Below are positions 34,384-43,385 of a stretch of DNA of 52,287 bases, in pieces (within the stretch, counting starts at the first letter, position 1; every line of letters starts with the position of its first letter). Origin of the DNA: UBA6168 sp964573725 (GTDB taxonomy: Bacteria > Bacteroidota > Bacteroidia > Chitinophagales > Saprospiraceae); the NCBI GenBank assembly GCA_964573725.1, contig CAZNLJ010000035.1, positions 1-52,287 of the forward strand, given 5' to 3'. The notes below the pieces were generated by a model. It worked only from the letters and a program-made list of their open reading frames with translations, was not told where the DNA came from and made no database searches. The position numbers and the translations under genes were made by a program.

Positions 34384-35124
34384 TCAGGCCTCTTCCGGTT
34401 GAGGGAGGGGCCGGCGGGCCGGGGCCTGCAATTTTTCCAGGCATCGTTCCTGCCGGAGCAGGTCGTGGTAGTGCATCTCGATGGTTTGGTCACGTTTCAG
34501 GATTTGGGTGATGCTGACGGTCCGGACCACATCGTCCCGGTTCATGACAAATCCGTTGCGGGGGTCATGCTGACCGCCGGAGCGGTGCAGGTGGAGGACT
34601 TCCGCCGGGGAGGGGTTGGGATGCAAGGCCAACCATTGGTCGAACCATTGCCGGCGGAGTTGGCCGACCGGTTCCGGATACAGGGTGGCGGAGGACCAGA
34701 AGTGGGCTGAACGGGGAGATAGGGAGCGGACATGGCGTTGCCGGCCGTCCCAACGGATTTCGGTCGGTTGGTCCGCCTCCACCACCACCAAGGTGAAGGG
34801 TTCCATTCTCTCGAAGGGGTAGGTCTGCAGGAAATGCGGGACGGAAGGGTAGTCGAACAGGTCGATGACCATCAGTCCGCGGCTGCGGCGGTACGGCGGT
34901 TCATGGCGGTGTTTTTCGAAAGCACCATTGAGGAGGACTGCCGTTCGGTCGGTACCGGCGGCAATCCAGGTGCCCCCGGCGGCCGTATCCCGGGGAAAAA
35001 TCAGCGGCACTTCATCCGAAGCCGACCGGGATAGTTGCCGGGGGGAGCGTGCGGGGGCCTCATCCCGGTTGGAAGTCAGGATGAAGCCGCCTTCAGCCAG
35101 CGGTAAGAATGAGACTGTACACAT
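34384..35124 (-). CDS. NRDE (TANGO2-like) family protein
   Basis: The 246-residue protein begins MCTVSFLP, giving an N-terminal Cys2 typical of Ntn-hydrolase-like proteins, and has the family motif TSNRDEAP at 17-24. A GGTWIAAG block follows. Eukaryotic TANGO2 is linked to Golgi organisation and heme or lipid handling; the bacterial role is unknown. The ATG giving MCT is fixed by the motif. It is followed on the same strand by the DUF58 gene, 99 bases away. Confidence 0.9.
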   Translation of the reverse strand: MCTVSFLPLAEGGFILTSNRDEAPARSPRQLSRSASDEVPLIFPRDTAAGGTWIAAGTDRTAVLLNGAFEKHRHEPPYRRSRGLMVIDLFDYPSVPHFLQTYPFERMEPFTLVVVEADQPTEIRWDGRQRHVRSLSPRSAHFWSSATLYPEPVGQLRRQWFDQWLALHPNPSPAEVLHLHRSGGQHDPRNGFVMNRDDVVRTVSITQILKRDQTIEMHYHDLLRQERCLEKLQAPARRPLPQPEEA

Positions 35125-35166
35125 GGCGTTCGTATCGATGGAACGGATACGCTACCCGGGATCCGT

Positions 35167-36318
35167 TCAACGCGACACCTTGAGGAAGGTGCCGGTGACG
35201 GCTGCCCGGCCTTGGGCGGAACCGGTCAGCCGGTAGAAATAAGTACCCGGCCGCAAGGCGGACAGGTCGACGGTCAGGGGAGCCGGACCGCCGGGAGCCA
35301 CGGGCACTTGATGGACCAAGCCGCCCCGGGCATCGAACACCTGCAGCAGGCCGCCGGTCAAGGGGAGTCCGTCCCCGCTCAGCGTAGCGAGGTCGGAAAC
35401 CGGATTCGGTGCGAGCCGGACCATGGGATCCGGGGCGGTTTTGCCGACCGCGGCGGTGGTGACCCCGTTGTCCTTGAACACAACCTGGACCGGGGTCAGC
35501 CCGCCGGCATCGGCGGTGGTGACGACGGCGACAGGCTCCTTCACCCCGGCGGCAAAAAAGTGGTACGTGACGGTGGTGTCCTTGCCGAGGCCGGCGAACG
35601 GGCCGCCGCCGGCGGGAATCAGGTCCGTTACATCCTGCCAGCCGAGGAAGGGAACCAGGACGTCCAGCCGGGTTTCCAGCAGTTCCGTCCTTTTTTCACG
35701 CAGGACCGGATAGCTGCCGCCCGGTATGGTCATCGTTCCATAGGCATCGACGAAATCGCTGCGGTCGGTTGTGACCCGAATCCGGATGGAGTCGGGCAGG
35801 AAGGGTACCCCCAGGCTGTCGAGGATGTCGCTCGGCAGGTTGTCGGTGGAAAAAGGCAGCACGAGTGCACTGGCGGAACTGAAGGTGGCCGGGAACGAAA
35901 GGGGAGCGTGCCGCTCCGGAATCGGAACGGTGAACTTGACGAGGGTCGGGATTCCGATTCCGGTGGGGTCTGGCCCGCTGAAACCAACCACCTGGAATGC
36001 CGTGGCGGTTTGGCTGTAGTATGTTTCCCCGCCGTTCCCGTTGGTGGTGAAGAGGTCCGCATTCAGGAACTCGTCCGCCGCATTCCCTTCGGAGGCGGGC
36101 CGGAAGACCAATTCCTGTGACGAGGAAACGGCGAGGCTGCTGTAATCCCAATCGTACGGCCCTCCGGCCGGGGTGATGGCGATGCCCTCCGGCGCGATGT
36201 CCGTAGCGGTCCGCAAGGTGTCTCCCAGCGCCGGGAAATAATCCGAGGTCAGGATCGGTTGGGCGGCCACGGTCAAGGGACCGAAGGCAAGAAACAGGTG
36301 CAGGCAGAAATTTTTCAT
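35167..36318 (-). CDS. T9SS type A secreted protein
   Basis: The 383-residue protein has a signal peptide (MKNFCLHLFLAF..., ending near VAAQ). About 20-300 is a beta-rich domain that begins with ILTSDYFPALGDTLR, a pattern I know from secreted proteins of this phylum without a known function. The sorting domain starts near LAPNPVSDL and ends GTYFYRLTGSAQG ... FLKVSR. It is 42 bases upstream of the NRDE gene end on the same strand. No catalytic motif is seen. Confidence 0.87.
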   Translation of the reverse strand: MKNFCLHLFLAFGPLTVAAQPILTSDYFPALGDTLRTATDIAPEGIAITPAGGPYDWDYSSLAVSSSQELVFRPASEGNAADEFLNADLFTTNGNGGETYYSQTATAFQVVGFSGPDPTGIGIPTLVKFTVPIPERHAPLSFPATFSSASALVLPFSTDNLPSDILDSLGVPFLPDSIRIRVTTDRSDFVDAYGTMTIPGGSYPVLREKRTELLETRLDVLVPFLGWQDVTDLIPAGGGPFAGLGKDTTVTYHFFAAGVKEPVAVVTTADAGGLTPVQVVFKDNGVTTAAVGKTAPDPMVRLAPNPVSDLATLSGDGLPLTGGLLQVFDARGGLVHQVPVAPGGPAPLTVDLSALRPGTYFYRLTGSAQGRAAVTGTFLKVSR

Positions 36319-37005
36319 CAGTTGGCGGTTTTGAACGGGCGGGCTGCGGCCGGACGTGCGGGACACCCGGTTCCTGCCGGGCCTCCGGCACGATCAGGGT
36401 AAGTCCCGGCGCCGATTCCAGGTCTTGTGGAATCGCGCCGAAGGACGGCAGCCGTGACCCCAATGGTCTTGTAAACCGAAGTGTGTCCAAAGATACGTCA
36501 AATCTCGCCATATTCTTTATGCGGCGCATGGAATTGCCAATTTGGGCCCGATCCCGATTGGTCCCGGCTGAAACCCCGTCAGGTATCGATCCGCAACTTC
36601 CTTCCCGCCGGCGGGGAGAAGACCGGCCGTCCCTGTGGATACATCCTCCGGCTTTTTAATCAAAAGCCGCACGTACCGGCTCTCCGGCGAATCTTTCCGG
36701 ACAGGCCCGCTGCGGTCCGTCCTGCGCAGGTCGGCGAGCCGTACCACCGCCCCTTGCATACGATCGGCAGCCGTCGGCGGAGGCTTGGGCGGGCGGTGAC
36801 AGGGTGGGAGTCCGGCCCCCCCCACTTGTCCGGAACGGTGTCTGGCAGTATATTTGCCGGCTTCGGGCAGGGTCGGTTTTTCATCGCAGGAATTCCGGGC
36901 GCGCCGCAATAGCCCGCCTTTTGTTCGGACATCCGCCGACCGACCGATGCGGGTTTTCCGTCGCCGCGAGGAATCCCGTCTTTCCCAAGTCAATCGATTA
37001 TCCAT
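36319..37005. other. Non-coding region between divergent genes
   Basis: This 687-base region separates the T9SS gene (minus) from the M23 peptidase gene (plus). The minus strand reads TATCTTTG at 36495-36488, an exact TAnnTTTG, but 170 bases before the T9SS ATG and without a -33 TTTG. The rest yields only low-complexity frames. Confidence 0.5.
36488..36495 (-). promoter_or_regulatory. Weak candidate -7 element
   Basis: The minus strand reads TATCTTTG (TAnnTTTG). It has no -33 partner and would imply a leader of about 160 bases, so it may be chance. Confidence 0.25.
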
Positions 37006-38760
37006 ATGCAAAAACTACTGTATCTGGTCAGGGGCATGGCGGCGTGGGGCTTGCTGGCGGTGGTGGCCGGCGCCGCTTACGAGGATTCCGGCAGCGGACC
37101 GGGATATCCGACCGATTACTTCCGGTCGCCGGTGGCACACACCCTGCTGTTGTCGGGAACCTTCGGGGAGTTGCGGCCGAATCATTTTCATGCAGGCATC
37201 GATATCAAGTCCAGCAAGGGCGTAGCCGGCGACCCCATCCTGGCGGCGGCGGAAGGCCATGTCTCCCGGATCCGCGTGGAGGCCGGCGGTTACGGCCGTT
37301 CCGTGTATATCGACCATCCGAACGGATACACCACCGTCTATGCGCACCTCGATGCTTTCTCCCCGGCCTTGGCGGTCTATGTGAAAGCGGAACAGTACCG
37401 CCTGCAGACCTTTGAAATCGACCTGAGCCCCGCACCGGAGCTTTTCCCGCTTTCATCCGGCCAGTCCATCGGCACCATGGGCAACTCCGGCAGCTCCCAG
37501 GGGGTGCACCTGCATTTCGAGGTTCGGGAAACCGCCACGCAGGATCCCGTCAATCCGCTGTTGTTCGGATTCGAAGTGCTCGACGACGTGCCGCCCCGCA
37601 TGCATGCCGTCAAATTGTATCTCCTGGACGAAAAGCGCCGGCAGGTCGGCAGCCGAACCGGGGCCCTGTACCGCGGGGCGGACGGGATGTACCACATCAA
37701 AGGGGATACCCTGCAGGTCAACGCCTCCCGCATCGGTATCGCCCTAAAGGTGTACGACCACTTCAACCGGGTCAGCAACTGGAACGGCATCTATTCCCTG
37801 TCGGTGCGGCAGGACGACAGCCTGGTCTTCTCCTTCGACCTGCAATCCTTTTCCTTCCGGGAAAGCCGTTACCTGAACGCCCATTGCGACTATCAGGAGC
37901 GACTCAGCAACAACAGCTATTACAACCGCTGCTACACCTTGCCTGGGAACCACCTTTCCATTTATCGCCAACTGCAGGACGGCGGTATCCTGCGGCCCTC
38001 CGTCGGAAAAACCAGCCGGGTCGATATCGTGGCCGCCGACCTGGCGGGTAATTCGGCGCACCTCCGGTTCTGGCTCAGCCGCGGGCCGTTGGACGACCTG
38101 GCTTTCCTGCCCAATCCCCATCGCTATGTCTTCCCCCACGACGAGGGGAACGTCATCGAGCCGGAAGGCTTCTACCTCTTCATGCCTGTCGGAACCCTCT
38201 ATGAAGACCTATACCTGAACTACCACGTTTCCCGGGAGCGTTCCGACGGCTATTATTCCGATGTCCACCACCTCCACGACAGCCGTACCCCGGTACATGA
38301 TTATTTCGAGGTCGGTATCCGGCCCGACCGGCCGATAGCCGACAGCCTGCGGGGGAAGGCCTTCGTCGCCTACTGCAACGGCAGCTCCGTCTGGAATTGC
38401 GGGGGGGATTGGCGGGACAGCCTGCTGGTGGCAAGTGTGCGCGCGCTCGGTGATTACTGCATCATGGTGGATCGGGTAAGACCCTCGGTCCAGCCGCTTT
38501 CCTTTTCGAACGATATGCGGAAATCCCGCAGCATCCGGTTTCGGATATCGGATAATTTTCCTTCCATGGGCCATGGCGGCGGCTTGACCTACAACGCCTG
38601 GATCGACGACCAATGGGTCCTCCTGGAATACGATCGGAAGAGCCGTACCCTCTCCTATTCCTTCGATGAACACTGCAGCCCGGGAGCCCACCGGTTCCGC
38701 TTGGTCGTGGCGGATGCGGCGGGCAATGCCAACACCTTTGAGCGGAAATTCATCCGATAA
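37006..38760 (+). CDS. M23-family zinc metallopeptidase
   Basis: The 584-residue protein has a hydrophobic N-terminus (about 8-24) as signal or anchor. The M23 peptidase domain (about 45-175) keeps its zinc ligands: HAGID with His62 and Asp66, and HLH at 168-170, after GTMGNSGSSQGVHLHFE-like context. M23 enzymes cut peptidoglycan cross-links or other Gly-rich peptides. The remaining 400 residues form beta-rich domains that have no motif I recognise; similar long-tailed M23 proteins are common in this phylum. It is a single gene with its own 5' region. The start is the ATG ahead of the hydrophobic stretch. Confidence 0.9.
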   Translation: MQKLLYLVRGMAAWGLLAVVAGAAYEDSGSGPGYPTDYFRSPVAHTLLLSGTFGELRPNHFHAGIDIKSSKGVAGDPILAAAEGHVSRIRVEAGGYGRSVYIDHPNGYTTVYAHLDAFSPALAVYVKAEQYRLQTFEIDLSPAPELFPLSSGQSIGTMGNSGSSQGVHLHFEVRETATQDPVNPLLFGFEVLDDVPPRMHAVKLYLLDEKRRQVGSRTGALYRGADGMYHIKGDTLQVNASRIGIALKVYDHFNRVSNWNGIYSLSVRQDDSLVFSFDLQSFSFRESRYLNAHCDYQERLSNNSYYNRCYTLPGNHLSIYRQLQDGGILRPSVGKTSRVDIVAADLAGNSAHLRFWLSRGPLDDLAFLPNPHRYVFPHDEGNVIEPEGFYLFMPVGTLYEDLYLNYHVSRERSDGYYSDVHHLHDSRTPVHDYFEVGIRPDRPIADSLRGKAFVAYCNGSSVWNCGGDWRDSLLVASVRALGDYCIMVDRVRPSVQPLSFSNDMRKSRSIRFRISDNFPSMGHGGGLTYNAWIDDQWVLLEYDRKSRTLSYSFDEHCSPGAHRFRLVVADAAGNANTFERKFIR

Positions 38761-38801
38761 GCCGGAAAGCCGCCCGTTCGGGCGTGCGGATGGTACCGGA
38801 C

Positions 38802-38847
38802 AAAAAAAACAGGTTCCGACGAACCCTGTTCGCCCCCCGCTGTTTTT
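38802..38847. terminator. Hairpin region between the M23 peptidase and bcp
   Basis: AACAGGTTC (38808-38816) pairs with GAACCCTGTT (38821-38830) with one bulge. An eight-A run (38802-38809) makes a T run on the minus strand, and on the plus strand AAAAACAG can also pair with CTGTTTTT (38840-38847). It may stop transcription in both directions. Confidence 0.45.
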
Positions 38848-38927
38848 CTGAGAGGCGGTGGCGTGCAAGGGGCCGGTCCGGCCCCCCGCTGCGGTCAGCT
38901 TGTTCATTCATTTCAACCAAATCGGCC

Positions 38928-39383
38928 ATGACAACACTGCAGGCGGGGCAGCCGGCCCCGGAATTCCAGGCGCTCGATGAGCAAGGGCGGCCCATTTCCC
39001 TTTCGGATTTCCGCGGGCGGAATCTGGTGCTCTATTTCTATCCGGCGGATAATACACCGACCTGTACGACGGAGGCGTGCAACCTTCGGGATAATTACGA
39101 TGCGCTTCGCGAGGCGGGATACGAAATCGTGGGTGTCAGCCCGGACAGTGCCCGGAAACACCAGGGATTCATCCGCAAGCACAGCCTGCCTTTCCGGCTG
39201 GTCGTCGATGAGGACCTGGCCGTCACCAAGGCTTACGGCGCCTGGGGCATGAAAAAAATGTACGGAAAGGAATATGAAGGGTTGCTGCGCACTACCTTTG
39301 TCATCGACGAAGCCGGGGTGATCCGGAACGTCATCACCAAGGTGGACGCCAAACAGCATGCCGCCCAAATCCTCGAAGGCTGA
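38928..39383 (+). CDS. bcp: Thioredoxin-dependent thiol peroxidase (BCP-type)
   Basis: The 151-residue peroxiredoxin has the BCP/PrxQ pattern. The peroxidatic and resolving Cys pair are Cys46 and Cys51 in TPTCTTEAC, with the active-site Tyr-Pro segment FYPADNTPTC and the C-terminal LRTTFVIDEAGVI. It reduces hydrogen and alkyl peroxides using thioredoxin. The start MTTLQAGQPAPEF fits the family. It is followed at 67 bases by the nucleotidyltransferase. Confidence 0.95.
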   Translation: MTTLQAGQPAPEFQALDEQGRPISLSDFRGRNLVLYFYPADNTPTCTTEACNLRDNYDALREAGYEIVGVSPDSARKHQGFIRKHSLPFRLVVDEDLAVTKAYGAWGMKKMYGKEYEGLLRTTFVIDEAGVIRNVITKVDAKQHAAQILEG

Positions 39384-39450
39384 GCCCGGAAGAAAAACCG
39401 GTGCATACGGCCGGACAACGGCCGGTGCTCCGCACAACCCGAAACTTGCA

Positions 39451-40359
39451 ATGAAACCGACACTACTTATCCTGGCTGCCGGCATGGGCAGCCGATACGG
39501 CGGCCTCAAGCAACTGGACGAAGTGGGATTGTCCGGAGAGACCATCATGGACTATTCCATTTTCGATGCCATCCGGGCGGGCTATGGAAAAGTCGTATTC
39601 GTCATCCGGCGGGAATTCGAGGCGGAATTCCGGGAGAAGGTGGCCGACAAGTGGGCTTCCCGGATTGCCGTGGATTTCGCTTACCAGGATATGGACGCCT
39701 TCGTGCCGGTCCTGCCCGGCCAGGTGCCCAGGGAAAAACCTTGGGGGACCGGACATGCCGTCCTGGTGGCGCGGCCGGTGGTGGAGACCCCGTTCGTCGT
39801 CATCAATGCGGACGACTATTACGGTCCGGAGGGATTCCGCAAGATGGCGGCATTCCTGACGGAAGACAGCGGTCCGACCCGATACGCCATGGTCGGTTAT
39901 GTGCTGCGCAATACCATATCCGAGCACGGGACGGTCTCCCGGGGAATCTGTTCCATGGACGAACGGTTCCTGCTGCAGTCGGTGCGGGAGTGTACGGGAA
40001 TCGAAGCGACGCCGGACGGCATCGTATGCCAGGACGGCCAGGGGGGGCGGGAATCCCTCTCCGCGGAAGCGCTGGTCTCCATGAACCTTTGGGGGTTCCA
40101 TCCCCATATCTTCAACCTGTTGGAGGAGGGCTTCCGGGAATTTGTGGCGGCGCACCGGTCGGCGTCGAAAGCGGAGTTCTACCTGTCCACCTTCGCCAAT
40201 GCGCTCATTGCCGACGGAAGGGCCAGTTTCACCGTCCTGCCCAACGACGGGAAATGGTATGGCGTCACCTACCGGGAGGACAAGGCCACGGTCCAGGCCG
40301 CATTCCGGGAGATGACCGAATCCGGACAATACCCTACCCCCTTGTGGAACGGCCTGTAG
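39451..40359 (+). CDS. Sugar nucleotidyltransferase
   Basis: The 302-residue protein has the N-terminal nucleotidyltransferase signature LILAAGMGSRYGGLKQL and the acceptor motif VINADDYYG. Such enzymes join a sugar 1-phosphate to a nucleoside triphosphate. Length and C-terminal pattern suggest a less common Bacteroidota subfamily rather than GalU or RfbA. The gene 61 bases downstream encodes a sugar-kinase-like protein, which suggests the two act in sequence. The substrate is unknown. Confidence 0.85.
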   Translation: MKPTLLILAAGMGSRYGGLKQLDEVGLSGETIMDYSIFDAIRAGYGKVVFVIRREFEAEFREKVADKWASRIAVDFAYQDMDAFVPVLPGQVPREKPWGTGHAVLVARPVVETPFVVINADDYYGPEGFRKMAAFLTEDSGPTRYAMVGYVLRNTISEHGTVSRGICSMDERFLLQSVRECTGIEATPDGIVCQDGQGGRESLSAEALVSMNLWGFHPHIFNLLEEGFREFVAAHRSASKAEFYLSTFANALIADGRASFTVLPNDGKWYGVTYREDKATVQAAFREMTESGQYPTPLWNGL

Positions 40360-40420
40360 GGCGGGCCGGATCAGAAAAACTGACTGCGACCCGCTCCGGC
40401 CGGGGGCGCACCCAATCATC

Positions 40421-41461
40421 ATGGAGCAAGCCATCCGTCATTTCTTCGGTGACCAGCCGGTGATGTCCTGTGTGCCGTTTGGCAGCGGCCATATCAACGA
40501 CACCTACCGCCTGGAGGTGCAGCTACCGCAAGGGAAAGGGCTTTGGCTGCTGCAGCGGATCAACCACCTGGTCTTCCGGGACCCGGCGGTGGTCATGTCG
40601 AATATCCGCATCGTATCGGCTCATCTTGCCGCCCGCGCCGATTACAAGGCCTCCGTCCTGATGCCTTTGCCTGCGCTGGACGGATCCCTGGTTTTCCGGG
40701 ACCCGCATGGGAATCATTGGCGGGTGTTCCCGTTTTTCGAGGGAACCCGGACCTTCGACCGGGTCGACCGGCCGGAACAAGCCTACGAGGCGGCCCGGGC
40801 CTTCGGTGCTTTCCTGCGTGCCCTGGACGACCTGCCCGCCGACCGGCTGCGTCCGACCATCCCCGGTTTTCACGACGGCCTGCAGCGGTGGGCCTATTTC
40901 CAATCCGTGCTTCGGCGCGCCTTGCCGGACCGGCTTGCCGCCGCATCGGAAGCCGTCCGGGAAGTGGTGGCACGGGCAGGATTGTTTCCTTGGGTCGCCC
41001 GCCTGGGTTTGCCCGTCCGGGTCATCCATCACGATACCAAGCTCAACAACGTGCTGTTCGACCTTTCCGGAACCCGGGCGGTGTGCGTCATCGACCTGGA
41101 CACGACCATGCCCGGTGTCGTGCTGTCCGATTTCGGGGACATGATGCGCACGTTCACCAACAGTGCCGAGGAGGATGCGGAAGACCTGGAAACGGTCGGC
41201 ATGCGGATGGATGTGTACCAGGCCCTCTCGGAAGGCTTCCGCGCCGAAATGCAGGATTTGCTGAGCCCGGCCGAACTGGCGGCGCTGCCGAGCGGCGGCC
41301 TTTGGCTGACCCTCATGCAGGCCGTGCGTTTCCTGGCCGATTTCCTGGAAGGGGACCCCTATTACAAAGTCCGGTATCCCACCCACAATTTGGTCCGGAC
41401 CAACAACCAGCTGGCCTTGTACCGATCCATGGCGGCACAGTTGGGCGTGCCGGCCTCCTGA
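40421..41461 (+). CDS. Aminoglycoside-phosphotransferase-fold sugar kinase (NahK-like)
   Basis: The 346-residue protein has the APH kinase fold. Early LLQRINHLVFRDP is typical of anomeric kinases such as N-acetylhexosamine 1-kinase, and the catalytic loop IHHDTKLNNVLFD with the metal motif VIDLDTT are present. Such kinases make sugar 1-phosphates. The adjacent nucleotidyltransferase, 61 bases upstream, would use the product, so the pair is probably a salvage route from free sugar to nucleotide sugar. The sugar cannot be named from the sequence. Confidence 0.85.
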   Translation: MEQAIRHFFGDQPVMSCVPFGSGHINDTYRLEVQLPQGKGLWLLQRINHLVFRDPAVVMSNIRIVSAHLAARADYKASVLMPLPALDGSLVFRDPHGNHWRVFPFFEGTRTFDRVDRPEQAYEAARAFGAFLRALDDLPADRLRPTIPGFHDGLQRWAYFQSVLRRALPDRLAAASEAVREVVARAGLFPWVARLGLPVRVIHHDTKLNNVLFDLSGTRAVCVIDLDTTMPGVVLSDFGDMMRTFTNSAEEDAEDLETVGMRMDVYQALSEGFRAEMQDLLSPAELAALPSGGLWLTLMQAVRFLADFLEGDPYYKVRYPTHNLVRTNNQLALYRSMAAQLGVPAS

Positions 41462-41647
41462 GCGAAGATGGTCGGGGGGCAGTTTCCAGGGCCTGCGGCC
41501 GATCCCGATTGAACCGAGGCCCCGTCCGTGTGGTTAGTAGAGGAGGGTATGTCGCTGCGCCGCAGCGCGGCGGCGGCCGGGCCGGTTCGAAAGGCCATCC
41601 GGCCCCATCGGGGTGGTCGGGCCCTCCCGGTAAGGAAAGTTCCGCAT

Positions 41648-43204
41648 ATGAACAAGAAAATCATTTGGCTGATCATCGGACTCATGGGCGCCGCTTTGCT
41701 CGGTATCGCCGGTATGCAGGTCAAATGGATCCTGGATACCCTCGAGGTCAATGAGGAGCAATTTGACAACCATGTCTTCCATGCACTCGACGAAGTGGCG
41801 GCGAAACTGGAGTACCGGGAAAACATGGAAGTCCTCCAGTACGTCGACAACGGATTCGCCCGGGAATATTATCGGGAGGATTTCCTGCAGCGGATCGAAT
41901 CCGGGGCGTTCACCCTCTCCCTGACGACCGGGCCGGACAACGAGCGGCTCCGCGCCTTGTCCAAGAACGAACTGCTGGAGTTCCCGCTTTTCGGCGGGGA
42001 TTGCGACTGTGCCAGCTGCCAGGCCAGCCGGGTCAAGATGCTCGGACAGATGTTGCGCATGAACAACGACCTGAACCGGTCACCCGTCGCCAGCCGTATC
42101 CCCCTGGCCGCCCTCGACAATTACCTGCAGGAGATTCTCCAAAACAAGGGGGTCCGCCTGCCTTATCACTATGGGGTCTACGACAACCGGCGGAACAGTT
42201 TCGTGATTGCGGACGGTCGCTACATGGTCGAGGACAACCGGCAGCATCCGACCTTGGATGGTTACCAGAACCTCTTCAACAGCGCGTACCGTGTCAACCT
42301 CTTCCCCCAGGACGTGGAATCGCCCGGTATGCTGCTGGTGTTCTTCCCGACCCGCAACACCTACCTCTGGGGCTCGGTCATGAAGACGCTGTCGGGCTCC
42401 GTCCTCTTCATGGGGATCGTCCTCTTCTGCTTCGCCTACACCATTTCCGTTATTTTCCGGCAAAAGAAACTGTCGGAAATGAAGACGGATTTCATCAACA
42501 ACATGACGCACGAGTTCAAGACGCCGATCGCCACCATCTCCCTGGCGGCGGACAGCATCGCGAGCGACGTCATCATCCAATCGCCCGATAAGATCCGGCG
42601 GTTCACCGACATCATCCGACAGGAAAACAAACGGATGAACAATCAGGTGGAAAAGGTGCTCCAGATGGCGCAGATCGACCGTCAGGAATTCAGTCTGAAG
42701 TTGGCGGACATAGACCTCCATGAGGTCATCCGCAACGCCATCGAGTACATCAGCCTGCAAGTCGAGAAACGGGAAGGGACCGTCAAGGCCGAGCTGCTGG
42801 CCACTCGCTGTGTCGTGCAGGGCGACCTCACCCACCTGTCCAATATCGTCAACAACCTATTGGATAATGCCAACAAATATTCGCCCGACAAGCCGGATAT
42901 CACCGTCCAGACCCGTAATGTACCCACCGGCGTGGAAGTGATTGTGAGCGACAAGGGAATTGGCATGAACAAAGAGGCAAAAAAACATATCTTTGAAAAG
43001 TTCTACCGCGTCCATACCGGCAATCTGCATGACGTCAAAGGTTTCGGCCTGGGGCTCAGCTATGTGAAGGCGATTGTCGATGCGCATCGGGGGACGGTGG
43101 ACGTGAAGAGCGAACCGGGAAAAGGAAGCAGTTTCATCCTCTTCCTGCCTTTCCGCCAACCGGCGGGGTCCGCCTCCGAGCGGGACTTCCGGACAACCGG
43201 CTAA
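41648..43204 (+). CDS. Sensor histidine kinase
   Basis: The 518-residue protein has two membrane helices (about 5-25 and 240-262) flanking an extracytoplasmic sensor region with an unusual CxCxxC cluster (C119, C121, C124 in GGDCDCASC). The cytoplasmic part has HisKA with the phospho-acceptor box MTHEFKTPIATI, followed by the ATPase N, G1 and G2 boxes NNLLDNANKYS, DKGIGM and GFGLGLSYVK. A response regulator gene follows. The start MNKKIIWLI is chosen because it begins the first helix. The general layout resembles Bacteroides RprX. Confidence 0.93.
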   Translation: MNKKIIWLIIGLMGAALLGIAGMQVKWILDTLEVNEEQFDNHVFHALDEVAAKLEYRENMEVLQYVDNGFAREYYREDFLQRIESGAFTLSLTTGPDNERLRALSKNELLEFPLFGGDCDCASCQASRVKMLGQMLRMNNDLNRSPVASRIPLAALDNYLQEILQNKGVRLPYHYGVYDNRRNSFVIADGRYMVEDNRQHPTLDGYQNLFNSAYRVNLFPQDVESPGMLLVFFPTRNTYLWGSVMKTLSGSVLFMGIVLFCFAYTISVIFRQKKLSEMKTDFINNMTHEFKTPIATISLAADSIASDVIIQSPDKIRRFTDIIRQENKRMNNQVEKVLQMAQIDRQEFSLKLADIDLHEVIRNAIEYISLQVEKREGTVKAELLATRCVVQGDLTHLSNIVNNLLDNANKYSPDKPDITVQTRNVPTGVEVIVSDKGIGMNKEAKKHIFEKFYRVHTGNLHDVKGFGLGLSYVKAIVDAHRGTVDVKSEPGKGSSFILFLPFRQPAGSASERDFRTTG

Positions 43205-43385
43205 ATTTTTCCGAGGGCTGTCGGAAACCTTGTTCAGCCGGGTTTGCCGGGTCGGATTTTCAGGCGGGCCGCGCAGGTGTCTTCCTGAAAGATTCCCTCG
43301 GACCGCCTGTCAACAACCGGAGCATTCCGCCGTGTCGGGGATGTCGGGACAACTGCCGGCGATGACAACGACAAAACCAATACCT

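Noticed and set aside
33415..35124. DUF58 and NRDE genes as part of a Bat/MoxR operon with DUF4175
   Set aside because: No moxR, batA, batB or batD gene is adjacent, and DUF4175 is about 14 kb away and on the other strand.
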